From Umbilicaria muhlenbergii (taxonomy: Eukaryota; Ascomycota; Lecanoromycetes; Umbilicariales; Umbilicariaceae): DNA of 64,000 nt. Under the pieces are notes generated by a model. It saw only the letters and a program-made list of their open reading frames with translations, searched no databases and was not told where the DNA came from. The stretch spans positions 1,474,291-1,538,290 of the forward strand of contig KK106985.1 in NCBI GenBank assembly GCA_000611775.1, in the 5' to 3' direction. Below, piece by piece: positions 1 through 9,201 of the stretch (positions are counted from its first letter, which is position 1; every line of letters begins with the position of its first letter). The position numbers were made by a program, and so were the translations under genes.

Positions 1-88
1 TCCAGACGATATTGTTACGAACGCTCAGAACTCGAAAGGTCTGGCGTAGAATGCCTAGGAAACTGGCTAGTAGACTAATGTGACCTAG

Positions 89-1535
89 GTGCCAAGTCAA
101 CTAAAGGTCCAGCTAAAACAGCTAAGGGCGATAAAGTTGTGAACGGGGTTACGGACGGGATAAGCAAGGTGGCGATAGAAGATGCGCCGAGAGCCAAAAG
201 TAAGAATTTGGACGTTGTGGCAGAGTTTGAGAGATCGAAAAGAAAGAACGCTGCGAATTTTGTGGTTATTGGTGAGTGAAAGAAGTAAGGTCATAAACCG
301 CGATTATAGCTTTCTGATCGCATATAGGTCATGTTGATGCCGGCAAAAGCACGCTTATGGGCCGTCTGCTTTACGATCTCAAGGTGGTAGATCAAAGAAC
401 ACTAGACAAGTATAGGAAGGAAGCTGAGGGGATGGGTAAGGGATCCTTTGCGCTTGCTTGGGTTTTGGATCAAGGCACGGAGGAGCGAAGTAGAGGTGTC
501 ACCATTGACATCGCTACAAACAAGTTCGAGACCGAGAAGACAAGCTTCACCATACTTGATGCGCCTGGTCACCGTGACTTCATACCCAATATGATTGCGG
601 GGGCCAGCCAGGCGGACTTTGCAATACTAGTGATCGATGCCAGCACAGGAAGCTTCGAATCAGGTCTTAAAGGACAGACCAAGGAGCATGCACTGCTTGT
701 ACGGAGTTTGGGTGTACACCGAATTGTAATAGCGGTCAACAAGCTGGACACGGTCGGGTGGTCACAAGACCGGTTCGAAGAAATCGAGCAGCAAATCTCG
801 GCTTTCTTAACAACAGCGGGCTTCCAACCGAAGAACATCTCTTTTGTTCCCTGCTCAGGTCTCACAGGTGACAACATCACAAAAAAGGCCACAAGCGAAG
901 CCGCAGCCTGGTACAAAGGACCCCTTCTCCTCGAGCAGCTCGAGAACTCCGAACCCATCGTCCGAGCCCTGTCCAAGCCCCTCCGGCTCACAATCGGCGA
1001 CATCTTCCGCGGCGGCGTCCAGAACCCCCTCTCCATATCTGGCCGTCTCGACTCCGGCAGCATCCAAGTCGCCGACCAAGTTCTCGCCATGCCCAGCGGT
1101 GAAACAGCGTACATCAAAGGTATCGAAGTCGACCAAGAACCCAGCGACTGGGCCGTCGCGGGCCAAAACGTCACTCTCCACCTCACGGACATCGATCCCG
1201 TCCACCTCAAATCCGGGGACGTCATCTGCACGGCCGCTGCACCGATTAGCAATGTCACGAAGTTCACGACTAAGATCCTGGCGTTCGAACATGTTACGCC
1301 GATGCATGTGGATGTGCATCGGGGGAGGCTGCATGCGCCGGGGAGGATTGTCCAGTTGGTGGCGACGCTCGATAAGGGGAGTGGGGCTGTGGTGAAGAGG
1401 AGACCGAAGGTGGTGCAGCCAGGGAGTGTGGCGAGGGTGGTGGTGGAGATGGAGCAGGCGGTGCCGTTGGAGGCGCCGGGGAGGGTGGTGCTGAGGGCGG
1501 GGGGGGAGACGGTCGCGGCGGGGTTGCAGGAGTAG
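89..1535 (+). CDS. HBS1: Hbs1-like translational GTPase (5' partial)
   Basis: Likely the Hbs1 GTPase that works with Dom34/Pelota to rescue stalled ribosomes in no-go and non-stop decay. Exons read 89-271 and 328-1535; the start codon lies left of the window. An intron (GTGAGT..TATAG, 272-327) splits the P-loop glycine, after which the exon reads HVDAGKSTLMG. The rest of the GTPase set follows: a switch I region (RGVTIDIAT), DAPGH, NKLD and an SGL guanine-specificity loop. Two beta-barrel domains complete the EF1A/eRF3-like fold. The linker before the P-loop (LDVVAEFERSKRKNAANFVVIG) is typical of Hbs1 rather than EF1A or eRF3. The exon start at 89 follows a TGACCTAG acceptor but is less certain than the rest. 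Ski7-like alternatives are unlikely because the G motifs are intact. Confidence 0.88.
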
Positions 1536-1765
1536 GGGGGTTGGGGTTGGAGCGGAGGGGTCGTAGGGGTTTATGCAGTTTTCATCAAGGGTTGGTTATA
1601 GATCCTGAGATGTGTTGCATGATTGTTGTCTTCTATAAAGCTTGCACGGTATCTTGGGTTGCTAAAGCCCCTACTAGACGATCAAGAGACCTCGTTGCTT
1701 CCTAACGTCCCTCGTTGCCTGATTTAACGATCTTTGCCAGTGCCCAAGTTGTATCTTTACCGTAG

Positions 1766-2017
1766 CTAGAGGACATATTTGTAAAGGAATCTTGCCAACC
1801 AGCCCCTCTTTCCCCCAGTGCGATAACGACGCCGCCACCGCTTCAGTCTGGAAGGCCGTGCAGCGTCAACGCTGGTGGACGATGTGGCCGGTTGGGCTTG
1901 TGAGTCACAGCCGTTGACGAGCGTGGCGTCTGAGTCGTTGAACCGCGGGCCCCGACTGTTGGCTGATGAGACAAAGCCTTCCTCGGATGCCTGAGTGGTG
2001 GACCGTCTGGGGTACAT
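1766..2017 (-). CDS. possible small basic protein, 83 aa
   Basis: An uninterrupted reverse-strand reading frame starts at an ATG at 2017 and gives 83 residues. Its N-terminal half is Ser/Thr/Asn-rich. Its last 27 residues are strongly basic and aromatic (RLKRWRRRYRTGGKRGWLAR, then a short hydrophobic end), which could form an amphipathic helix. I recognise no family. It lies between the convergent end of the HBS1 gene and the BiP promoter region, a gap that would otherwise be empty. The frame is also open upstream of this ATG to 2170. It may be chance; it is listed because of the coherent basic tail. Confidence 0.25.
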   Translation of the reverse strand: MYPRRSTTQASEEGFVSSANSRGPRFNDSDATLVNGCDSQAQPATSSTSVDAARPSRLKRWRRRYRTGGKRGWLARFLYKYVL

Positions 2018-2952
2018 CTTGAAAGAAGATTTAGACAACAGATGTAGAGAGCAAGGTGAGTTTAAGGAGTTAAGAACTGTAAGCAATGATGTGATCGACT
2101 GTGTAAGAACGCAGAAAGAATAACGATATATATTGTCAGACATGGTGCAGTAAAACATGACTCTTAGCAATTACTTCTCCAAGGTCTTTCTCCGGGAAGG
2201 GCTCGATGAAGATAGGATTCACTATGCTGAGTGTCCCGTAGCATTTGTACAGGATAATGTGAGATGGACTGAAGCACTTGGCGGTCTCAATATATTCTTT
2301 ATAAAAGTAGGATATACAGACTCGAAAGGGTACACGATTTGCATGCGGTATGCTCTCCAGAATGTTCTATTCTTGACGAACCCATGATGGTTGCCAAGCC
2401 TCGAGTTTAAGGTAGTCTCCATTCTCCGAGTACTCCGGAGTAGGGTAAAAAACACCATCTCGGAATAGAGGACAGTTGTCAATCGGTTCTATTGCCCTAC
2501 GGAGTAAGCGCCAATAGCTCGACGTGTAGATCTATGCAAGATCGACAGCCGTTGGAGTAGCTGAAGTAGCGCTCGGCGAAGATGAAGAGTGGCGGATGTG
2601 CTTGCCGGTGCGCTTGCGCTTGCGGCTGACAGGGCCAAGATTAAGGTTTGGGCGGGATGACGGTCTCATTGGCCGAGATGGCAAAAAGTTGCTACGTTGC
2701 CTTTCCCAAAGTTGAGAAAGCCACCTTGCCCTTTGGCAGCCCTTAAAGATACTCCCCCTCCTCATTGTTCTCGACACATCCCCATCTTTCTTCTCTCCTC
2801 TCAACCCACGAAGCCACTACCTGTCCGAAGGGTAGCAGTGCTCATAATATAGCCTCCTTGTCTTTTGTTTCTCCACTCTATTCGCAATCCCGCCAAGAGA
2901 TCAGGGGAACTCCTTATCTTCTTCTTACCTCACACGAGCAGCATCTGTCAAG
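2018..2952. other. intergenic region upstream of BiP
   Basis: No supported gene. It should hold the BiP promoter and leader. Visible items are a GAAnnTTC heat-shock-like dyad near 2355, two TACGGAGTA-type dyads (about 2430-2445 and 2498-2508), and a CCAAT box followed six bases later by ACGTG near 2510-2526. The last 120 bases are rich in CT and TTCTTC pyrimidine tracts, as is usual before fungal start codons. No binding has been shown for any of these. Confidence 0.4.
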
Positions 2953-5259
2953 ATGGCTGGACGATCACGCCAGGGCTCATCGCCCTTCGCATGGTCAACT
3001 GTCTTCTACCTTCTTCTTGTTTTCATCGCCCCTCTAGCGTTCCTGAACACAGCCAGCGCACAAAATGACCAGACTGTACTACAAGAGAACTATGGCACTG
3101 GTAGGGAATATATATCCGGGGGCTAATACTGGGGAACCTCCTTGGCTAACAAAAGAGCAGTCATCGGTATCGATCTTGGGACAACGTATTCGTAAGTTCC
3201 CGACTCTACTGTGCTTTTCAGGAAATATTGTGGCTCACATTGGCTTAGTTGCGTCGGTGTGATGCAAAATGGCAAAGTCGAGATCCTAGTCAACGACCAG
3301 GGAAACCGAATAACGCCATCGTATGTCGCCTTCACCGATGAAGAACGGTTAGTAGGAGACGCAGCGAAGAACCAGTACGCCGCAAATCCAAAGAGGACAA
3401 TCTTCGACATCAAGTAAGCCACTCGCCCATTTGTTCTTCATACACGACTCTCATCATACACTAGGCGTTTAATTGGTCGCAAATTCTCCGATAAGGATGT
3501 TCAGGCCGACATGAAGCACTTCCCCTTCCGTGTAACAAACTCGGATGGCAAACCAGTGGTCACTGTCGAGGTACAAGGGACAGACAAGTCGTTTACGCCC
3601 GAAGAAGTTTCCGCCATGGTCCTTGGGAAGATGAAGGAGATCGCCGAGAGCTATCTAGGAAAGAAGGTCGATCACGCCGTTGTCACGGTCCCAGCATACT
3701 TCAACGACAACCAGAGGCAAGCTACAAAGGACGCTGGCGTCATCGCTGGTTTGAACGTTCTTCGCGTTGTCAACGAGCCCACCGCGGCCGCGATCGCGTA
3801 CGGTCTGGACAAGAAGGGTGAAGAGCGCCAGATTATCGTGTATGACTTGGGTGGAGGTACTTTCGATGTTTCTCTCCTCTCCATCGACAACGGTGTTTTT
3901 GAGGTCATGGCAACAGCTGGTGACACCCACTTGGGAGGAGAGGATTTCGATCAGCGTGTCATTTCGTACCTGGCCAAGCAGTACAACAAGAAGAACGACG
4001 TTGACATCACCAAAGACCTCAAGACGATGGGTAAGCTAAAGCGCGAAGTCGAGAAGGCGAAGCGAACCTTATCATCCCAAATGTCCACCCGCATTGAGAT
4101 TGAAGCTTTCCACCAAGGTAAAGACTTCTCAGAGACTCTCACGAGGGCCAAGTTCGAAGAGTTGAACATGGATCTTTTCAAGAAAACTCTCAAGCCCGTG
4201 GAGCAGGTTCTCAAGGACGCAAAGGTCAAGAAGAACGAGATCCATGACATTGTCCTTGTCGGCGGCTCCACCCGTATTCCGAAGGTCCAGGCTCTTCTGG
4301 AAGAGTACTTTGGTGGCAAACAAGCCAGTAAGGGTATCAACCCTGACGAGGCTGTTGCATACGGTGCTGCCGTCCAGGGTGGCGTCTTGTCTGGTGCAGA
4401 GGGTACCGGAGACGTTGTTCTTATGGATGTCAACCCATTGACTCTCGGTATTGAGACAACTGGTGGTGTCATGACGAAGTTGATTCCTAGAAACACCGTC
4501 ATTCCTACGCGCAAGAGTCAAATTTTCTCCACCGCCGCCGACAACCAGCCTGTGGTTTTGATCCAAGTTTGTAAGTGTTGCTCAAGTGGTCTGAACGTTG
4601 ATTTCGGATGACTAACCGACTTGCAGTCGAGGGTGAACGTGCCATGACAAAAGACAACAACCTTCTCGGAAAGTTTGAATTGACCGGCATTCCTCCAGCT
4701 CCTCGTGGTGTTCCCCAGATCGAAGTCTCCTTCGAGCTTGATGCCAACGGTATCCTCAAAGTAACAGCCGGTGACAAGGGCACAGGCAAGGCGGAGTCAA
4801 TTACCATCACCAACGACAAGGGTCGTTTGACACCAGAAGAAATCGAGCGCATGGTCGCCGAGGCGGAGAAGTTCGCCGAGGAAGACAAGGCTACCGCAGA
4901 GAGAATCACCGCCAGAAACGGATTGGAAAACTACGCCTTCAGCCTTAAGAACCAGGTCAACGATGAAGAGGGACTTGGAGGAAAGATTGACGACGAAGAT
5001 AAGGAGACTGTAAGTCATTTATCTCTCTCACATCTACGTTCGCAATGCTAATAATCTTGTTTTGTAGTTATTGGAAGCCGTCAAGGAAGCCTCTGATTGG
5101 CTAGAGGAGAACGCCGCCACGGCCACCACGGAAGATTTCGACGAGCAGAAGGAGAAGTTGAGCAACGTCGCCTACCCCATCACGAGCAAGTTGTACAGCG
5201 GTGGGGATGGTATGCCAGTAGAGGAGGAGGATGACGAGCCGAATCACGACGAACTATAG
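2953..5259 (+). CDS. KAR2: ER Hsp70 chaperone BiP/Kar2
   Basis: Luminal Hsp70 of the endoplasmic reticulum, which drives translocation and folding and takes part in the unfolded-protein response. Exons are 2953-3100, 3161-3191, 3249-3413, 3465-4570, 4627-5009 and 5068-5259, giving 674 residues. A signal peptide covers residues 1-36, with a hydrophobic core ([14 protein letters not shown]) and an ASA|Q cleavage site. The ATPase domain shows [10 protein letters not shown] (split by introns), [24 protein letters not shown] and [13 protein letters not shown]. The substrate-binding domain and acidic lid follow. The protein ends in NHDEL, the HDEL retrieval signal, which fixes the ER location. Length and architecture match the family. 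The 31-base second exon is supported by the conserved ATP-binding motif reading through it. Confidence 0.97.
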
Positions 5260-5531
5260 ATTGGGGTTTGGGGTCTTTCGCGGTTGATTATCAGGAACTG
5301 TACTCATACCGCATCTTTGTGCTGCGAGGTCAAATAGTGGGATATTGTAGTGTAGAAAAAGAATAGAGATTCAGGAATACACGCAGATGTCAAACGGGCA
5401 TAACTTGGAAGACACTATTGAGAATTTCCATAAACGCTTCGTCCAAAATCACCGACTCCCGGCCGGACCAGAAGCCCCTCAGCTTCCAGAACGACCCTCC
5501 CGTCCCTTGCCTTCGCCTCCATCCTCCCCAT

Positions 5532-6074
5532 CTATTTCGCAGTCAACCCATCCACCATCCCCACCTCTATCCCGCCCTCCAACCCCTCCGGTACATACGA
5601 ACCCCTCCGGCTGCACCTCGCACCCATCTCCATCTCCAATCCATCCAGCACATACGACTGCCTCCTCACATGCCCCCCCCTCCCTTCCCGTCTCTCGAGT
5701 CCCTTCACCAGCGGCGCCACACTCACTCCGCCTCCCACTCCCACTCCCACCCCTGCATCCCCATCCCTCTTCTCCCGCGGTTGAGAAGGAGGCAAACCCG
5801 GTTGGTACGGCGGCGTTGGTATCGCTCCCCCAGCCGCGCAATCGTAAATCGAACCTCTCCTCATTGGTGGCTCGTCGTAGATAGACCCATGCCGGTCCGG
5901 GGCCTCGTAGACCGGAAGGAGGGGTTCCGCGGGTGGGAGTTGGATGTCGAAAATGGAAGGGGTGCGGAATTTGGCTGGGGGTGGGGGGATGGGGGGAGGT
6001 GGGCGGCGGGTGGAGCGGAGTTTGAAGGTGATGAGGAGGAGGATGGAGAGGAGGATGTAGGGGAGGGTGGACAT
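5532..6074 (-). CDS. small single-pass membrane protein with RRxS repeats
   Basis: Intronless 180-residue protein of unknown function. Residues 4-18 form a hydrophobic segment (LPYILLSILLLITFK), probably a signal anchor, followed by a proline-rich stretch (RRPPPPIPPPPAKF). The rest looks disordered and cytosolic. It carries four related motifs: DRHGSIYDE, RRGSIYDC, RRQSYVLDGLE and RRGSYVPEGLEGG. Each pairs a basic residue run with Ser and an aromatic or hydrophobic pair, resembling basophilic-kinase sites, and the last two repeat a longer unit. Start ATG at 6074, stop at 5532. It is convergent with BiP, 272 bases apart. Overlapping open frames on both strands reflect the skewed proline codons (CCC/CCT) and are shadows. 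I recognise no named family. Confidence 0.6.
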   Translation of the reverse strand: MSTLPYILLSILLLITFKLRSTRRPPPPIPPPPAKFRTPSIFDIQLPPAEPLLPVYEAPDRHGSIYDEPPMRRGSIYDCAAGGAIPTPPYQPGLPPSQPREKRDGDAGVGVGVGGGVSVAPLVKGLERREGRGGHVRRQSYVLDGLEMEMGARCSRRGSYVPEGLEGGIEVGMVDGLTAK

Positions 6075-6905
6075 GGCGAGTCTGTGTGGTTTGGGAGGGT
6101 TTGGGTGGTTCGGTGATTGATGAGTGTTGAGTGCTTGAGTATGAGATTGGATTAATCGTGCGGGACTGACTGATTGACAGCGGAAGATGGATTGATGTCA
6201 CAAACCCCTGTAACGGTGACTGAGTAGAAGGAGGAGGAAAGAAAAGTATATTACATGCAGTACGTAAAACCACGGCTGTGAAACCCATCCGCTTTGAGGT
6301 ATGAAACGAGGAATTCGTCGGTGAAATGACGCGCGTGCTTATTCTTGCCCTACACGGACAAAGAGAAAGAAAGCGTGGTGCACAGATACGTGGGAAACAA
6401 AGCCAGCGCACAATTGCTCGCTTGCATTCGTCTCTAATGTCCTATGGTCGGACATATCTAGCAGTTTGAACGTGCTAACTAGCTAAGACACTGCTAGCTA
6501 TGGGGAAGAAGTGGTCTCAGTTATTATTAATGTGAAGTGAGAAGCGTTGTGGCGAATCTCGATTCGCGAAACTGGGATTGTAGGGCTGAAGTTTGCGGCC
6601 AACTATCGTAAGTGCACACACTCCCCGTAAAGCTTCAATCTTTCGCAATAGGCATATGGCCAGCAGTGATGTAGGTGCTGTTTAGCTAAAAATGCGCTCA
6701 TGATCATCCCCACCAGCAAGTGCAAGAAAGAGCCAGTATGGGTAGGCCAAATGCCTCAAGCTCGCCGTCAGCTGGAGGCATGCTAAAGGCGCTCGTCAGT
6801 ACCTAGATGTAGGTAAAGCTATGCATAAACGCCAATAATCGAGCCTACACCTCCCTCCTGTGATCGAATTAGTATATTCTCCCAGCTGTTGCGAGGGAAG
6901 AAGTC
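6075..6905. other. intergenic, no gene seen
   Basis: This is the upstream side of the small membrane-protein gene and the downstream side of LSB5. Apart from short open frames I see nothing coding. A run of TAGCTA-like dyads lies near 6470-6500. Confidence 0.35.
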
Positions 6906-8526
6906 CTACCAAGTCATGCCCGGTCTCTCCACCTTCGGCGTGTGAACAGCATTCCTATCAGCAAAGGGATTATCTTCGTCCTCTTCTTCCAAATCTTCAC
7001 TGTCCTCTTCCTCCCCGTCTTCATCGCTATGTTCTTGCCTACCCTTCCCGTTGGCGGGTGGCATCGCGATAGTCATTCCAGGTCTAGGCGGTCTCGCAGG
7101 TACATTGCCTCCACTTAATGACAACCCCATAAACGCCTCCTCAGCGCCCCTCTGTCCAGGAGTCTTCGCCGCTGAAGAGACCGCGCCATCTCTCGTTTCG
7201 TCTTCGCTATCGCTGTCATCCTCCACGCTCTTGTCCAAGACTTCGAATGCCATAAGCGCTGCGACTAGCTCATCGTTGGCATGAATCAAACTTCCAAGCC
7301 ACTGCTCGCTCTCAACAAGCTGTATGTAACGAAGGATTTGTCGTCTCAGGACTTTACACGTTTCGAAGCGGTTGACAGTTTCTACATCTTCACTGACCCG
7401 CTTGTGTTCCCGATTGATGAATTTAAGAGAGTTCATCAAGTTCGTACTGGCGACGGAGGAAGAAGCAATGGTTTGAAGCAGCTGGGGTTTCTCCTTTTCG
7501 AGGTTAAATGGCTTGACCTTGACTTTCTTCCCGTCCTTAGTGGTTTTGACCTTAGCAGGGCCTGTGAGACTGGGTCCGGGAGATAGCGTTGCAGATTTTG
7601 ACCCCGAACTTGCGGCAAGCGACTGAGATTGGCCTCCTCCACTAGACAAAGAGGACCTGTGGGCCGGAGGGTCGTTCTCTACCTGAGCATCTTCCTCGGT
7701 CTCTTTGAGCACCTGCGACTGATCTTGTCTTACAGGCTTCTTTCGTTGCGGTAACTGCTTGTAAAGAGCAGCAATTCGCTCCATTCCAGGTGTGGCTCTG
7801 TACGAAACCGCCCATTGCCGGAAGAGTCCTCGACACTTTGCCTTCACTTCGTCATCGGATAGAGAATCGGTGGCAGCAACACGTAAGCGTTCGAGTAAAG
7901 GCTCGTCAGCGAATGCGCGCTGGAAACGTGGTCCGGCATTCTGTATCAAACCGTCGAGGATGGTAAGGGCCCGAAGTTGCTTATGAACACTCCCATACTT
8001 GCTGGCCAGCTAAAATCAACACAAGGCCTGGATGTCTTCGAGCCTCTTCTGCAAGGACTTACAGCTTCTTTCTGATTGCTCTTGCAGCTTCGGTAGGACC
8101 ACTGTCTTGAAGTCGTATAACCTCAATGAGGTCGACTATACCACCGAAGTCATCCACTTCGTATTGATCGCCGGTCAGGCGTTCGATCTGAACAGTAATG
8201 GCGGAATATGGTTTCTTCTGTTCATGTAAGTGTAGTAACCTTAGCATGTTTCAGATCGTATTTAAACAGTAGAGGTGTAAACAAGCGCTGTATGAATTTA
8301 ACAAAAGCTTTGAAGGAGTCACATCGATGTGAAAGCTCAGCTCAAACAAAAAACTGAAGCTCTATACTAGTGGAGTAAACGTGGCAGTAAAGAAGCATGT
8401 GAACAACACAGAAAACAATAGCACCTGACGTCCACCGCCAGCATCCACGTGAGCGTCTGCGAATGCCTTGATAGAAAATGCAGCGAAGCTATCCATTACA
8501 TGCCTACTTACCGGACCTGAAAACAT
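6906..8526 (-). CDS. LSB5: Lsb5-type VHS/GAT endocytic adaptor
   Basis: Adaptor of the VHS-GAT family. In yeast Lsb5 binds Las17 and ubiquitin and links endocytosis to actin. Exons in transcript order are 8526-8512, 8217-8063 and 8001-6906, giving 421 residues. The first exon encodes only MFSGP (15 bases), ahead of a 294-base intron. The VHS domain follows (KKPYSAITVQIERLTGDQYE, then DLIEVIRLQDSGP, and QLRALTILDGLIQNAG across the second intron junction). A low-complexity Ser/Gly linker precedes a GAT-like helical region near residues 200-300 (FETCKVLRRQILRYIQLVES). The acidic tail contains an NPF tripeptide (DNPFADRN), a possible EH-domain ligand. The second intron acceptor was chosen at 8002 to keep the VHS helix in frame. 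The micro-exon start is the least certain part. Confidence 0.85.
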
Positions 8527-9201
8527 TTTGCCAGTATGGACGCCTCGATTCTTTCCTTTCACGAAAGTACGCAATTTGTGCTTGATGTGGAGTGCCTAGG
8601 CTGCCTTGTTAACTGGAAGCTGAGACCATGAGCTCCGTGAGAGTGAGGAGAATGACATGAACCTGGAGATGAGATGGACTGGAGGCGCCCTCGAAAGCAA
8701 CTCAGGGGGGCAGGATGGAAGAAGCTCAAATCACAGGATGAGGAAGGGGTATGGAGCGAAGAGACAGGATGAGATATGTGCATGATTGGGACTGCCTTAC
8801 GGTATACCTTCCGCTTCGGGCTCGGGGATAATGTAGTGGGGTAATGACGATCTCCCGCCGCGGCTTAAATTGACGCTTGCCCCCACGGCCCCATGCCCTA
8901 TGCCCCACGCACTATGCCCCACTTCATCATCCCATTCTCCAATCTGCAAAATACCATTCTCTACCCTTCTGTTCGACAATACAGATAGCCTTCCCCGGTG
9001 ACGGAAGAGCAAAGGATTCAATTAGAACGTAGGGTGCTATGCGAAAGGATGACGAGATAGGGAAATGTCAAGATACCGTGGCTGGGATAGGGAGGAAACA
9101 AAGATGGCAGGCAGTGCTATAGATGATCCGGATACGATACGGGTGGAGAGGTATTCAGCTCATAGCACTCTGCCTACCTTAGGGCTGGTGCTTTGTCTTC
9201 G
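8527..9201. promoter_or_regulatory. divergent promoter region, LSB5 / 753-aa gene
   Basis: This 675-base gap separates two divergently transcribed genes and must contain both promoters. No TATA box or named operator can be assigned. The segment 8880-8935 is an imperfect repeat of GCCCCATGCCC/GCCCCACG-type words. Confidence 0.4.

Noticed and set aside
569-1267. Long antisense frame under the HBS1 exon
   Set aside because: Opposite-strand shadow of a strongly conserved coding exon with biased codons; no domain of its own.
5418-6411. Long proline-, glycine- or histidine-rich frames on both strands
   Set aside because: They overlap the small membrane-protein gene and arise from its CCC/CCT bias. 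The frame with an ATG start, hydrophobic anchor and repeated motifs was kept instead.
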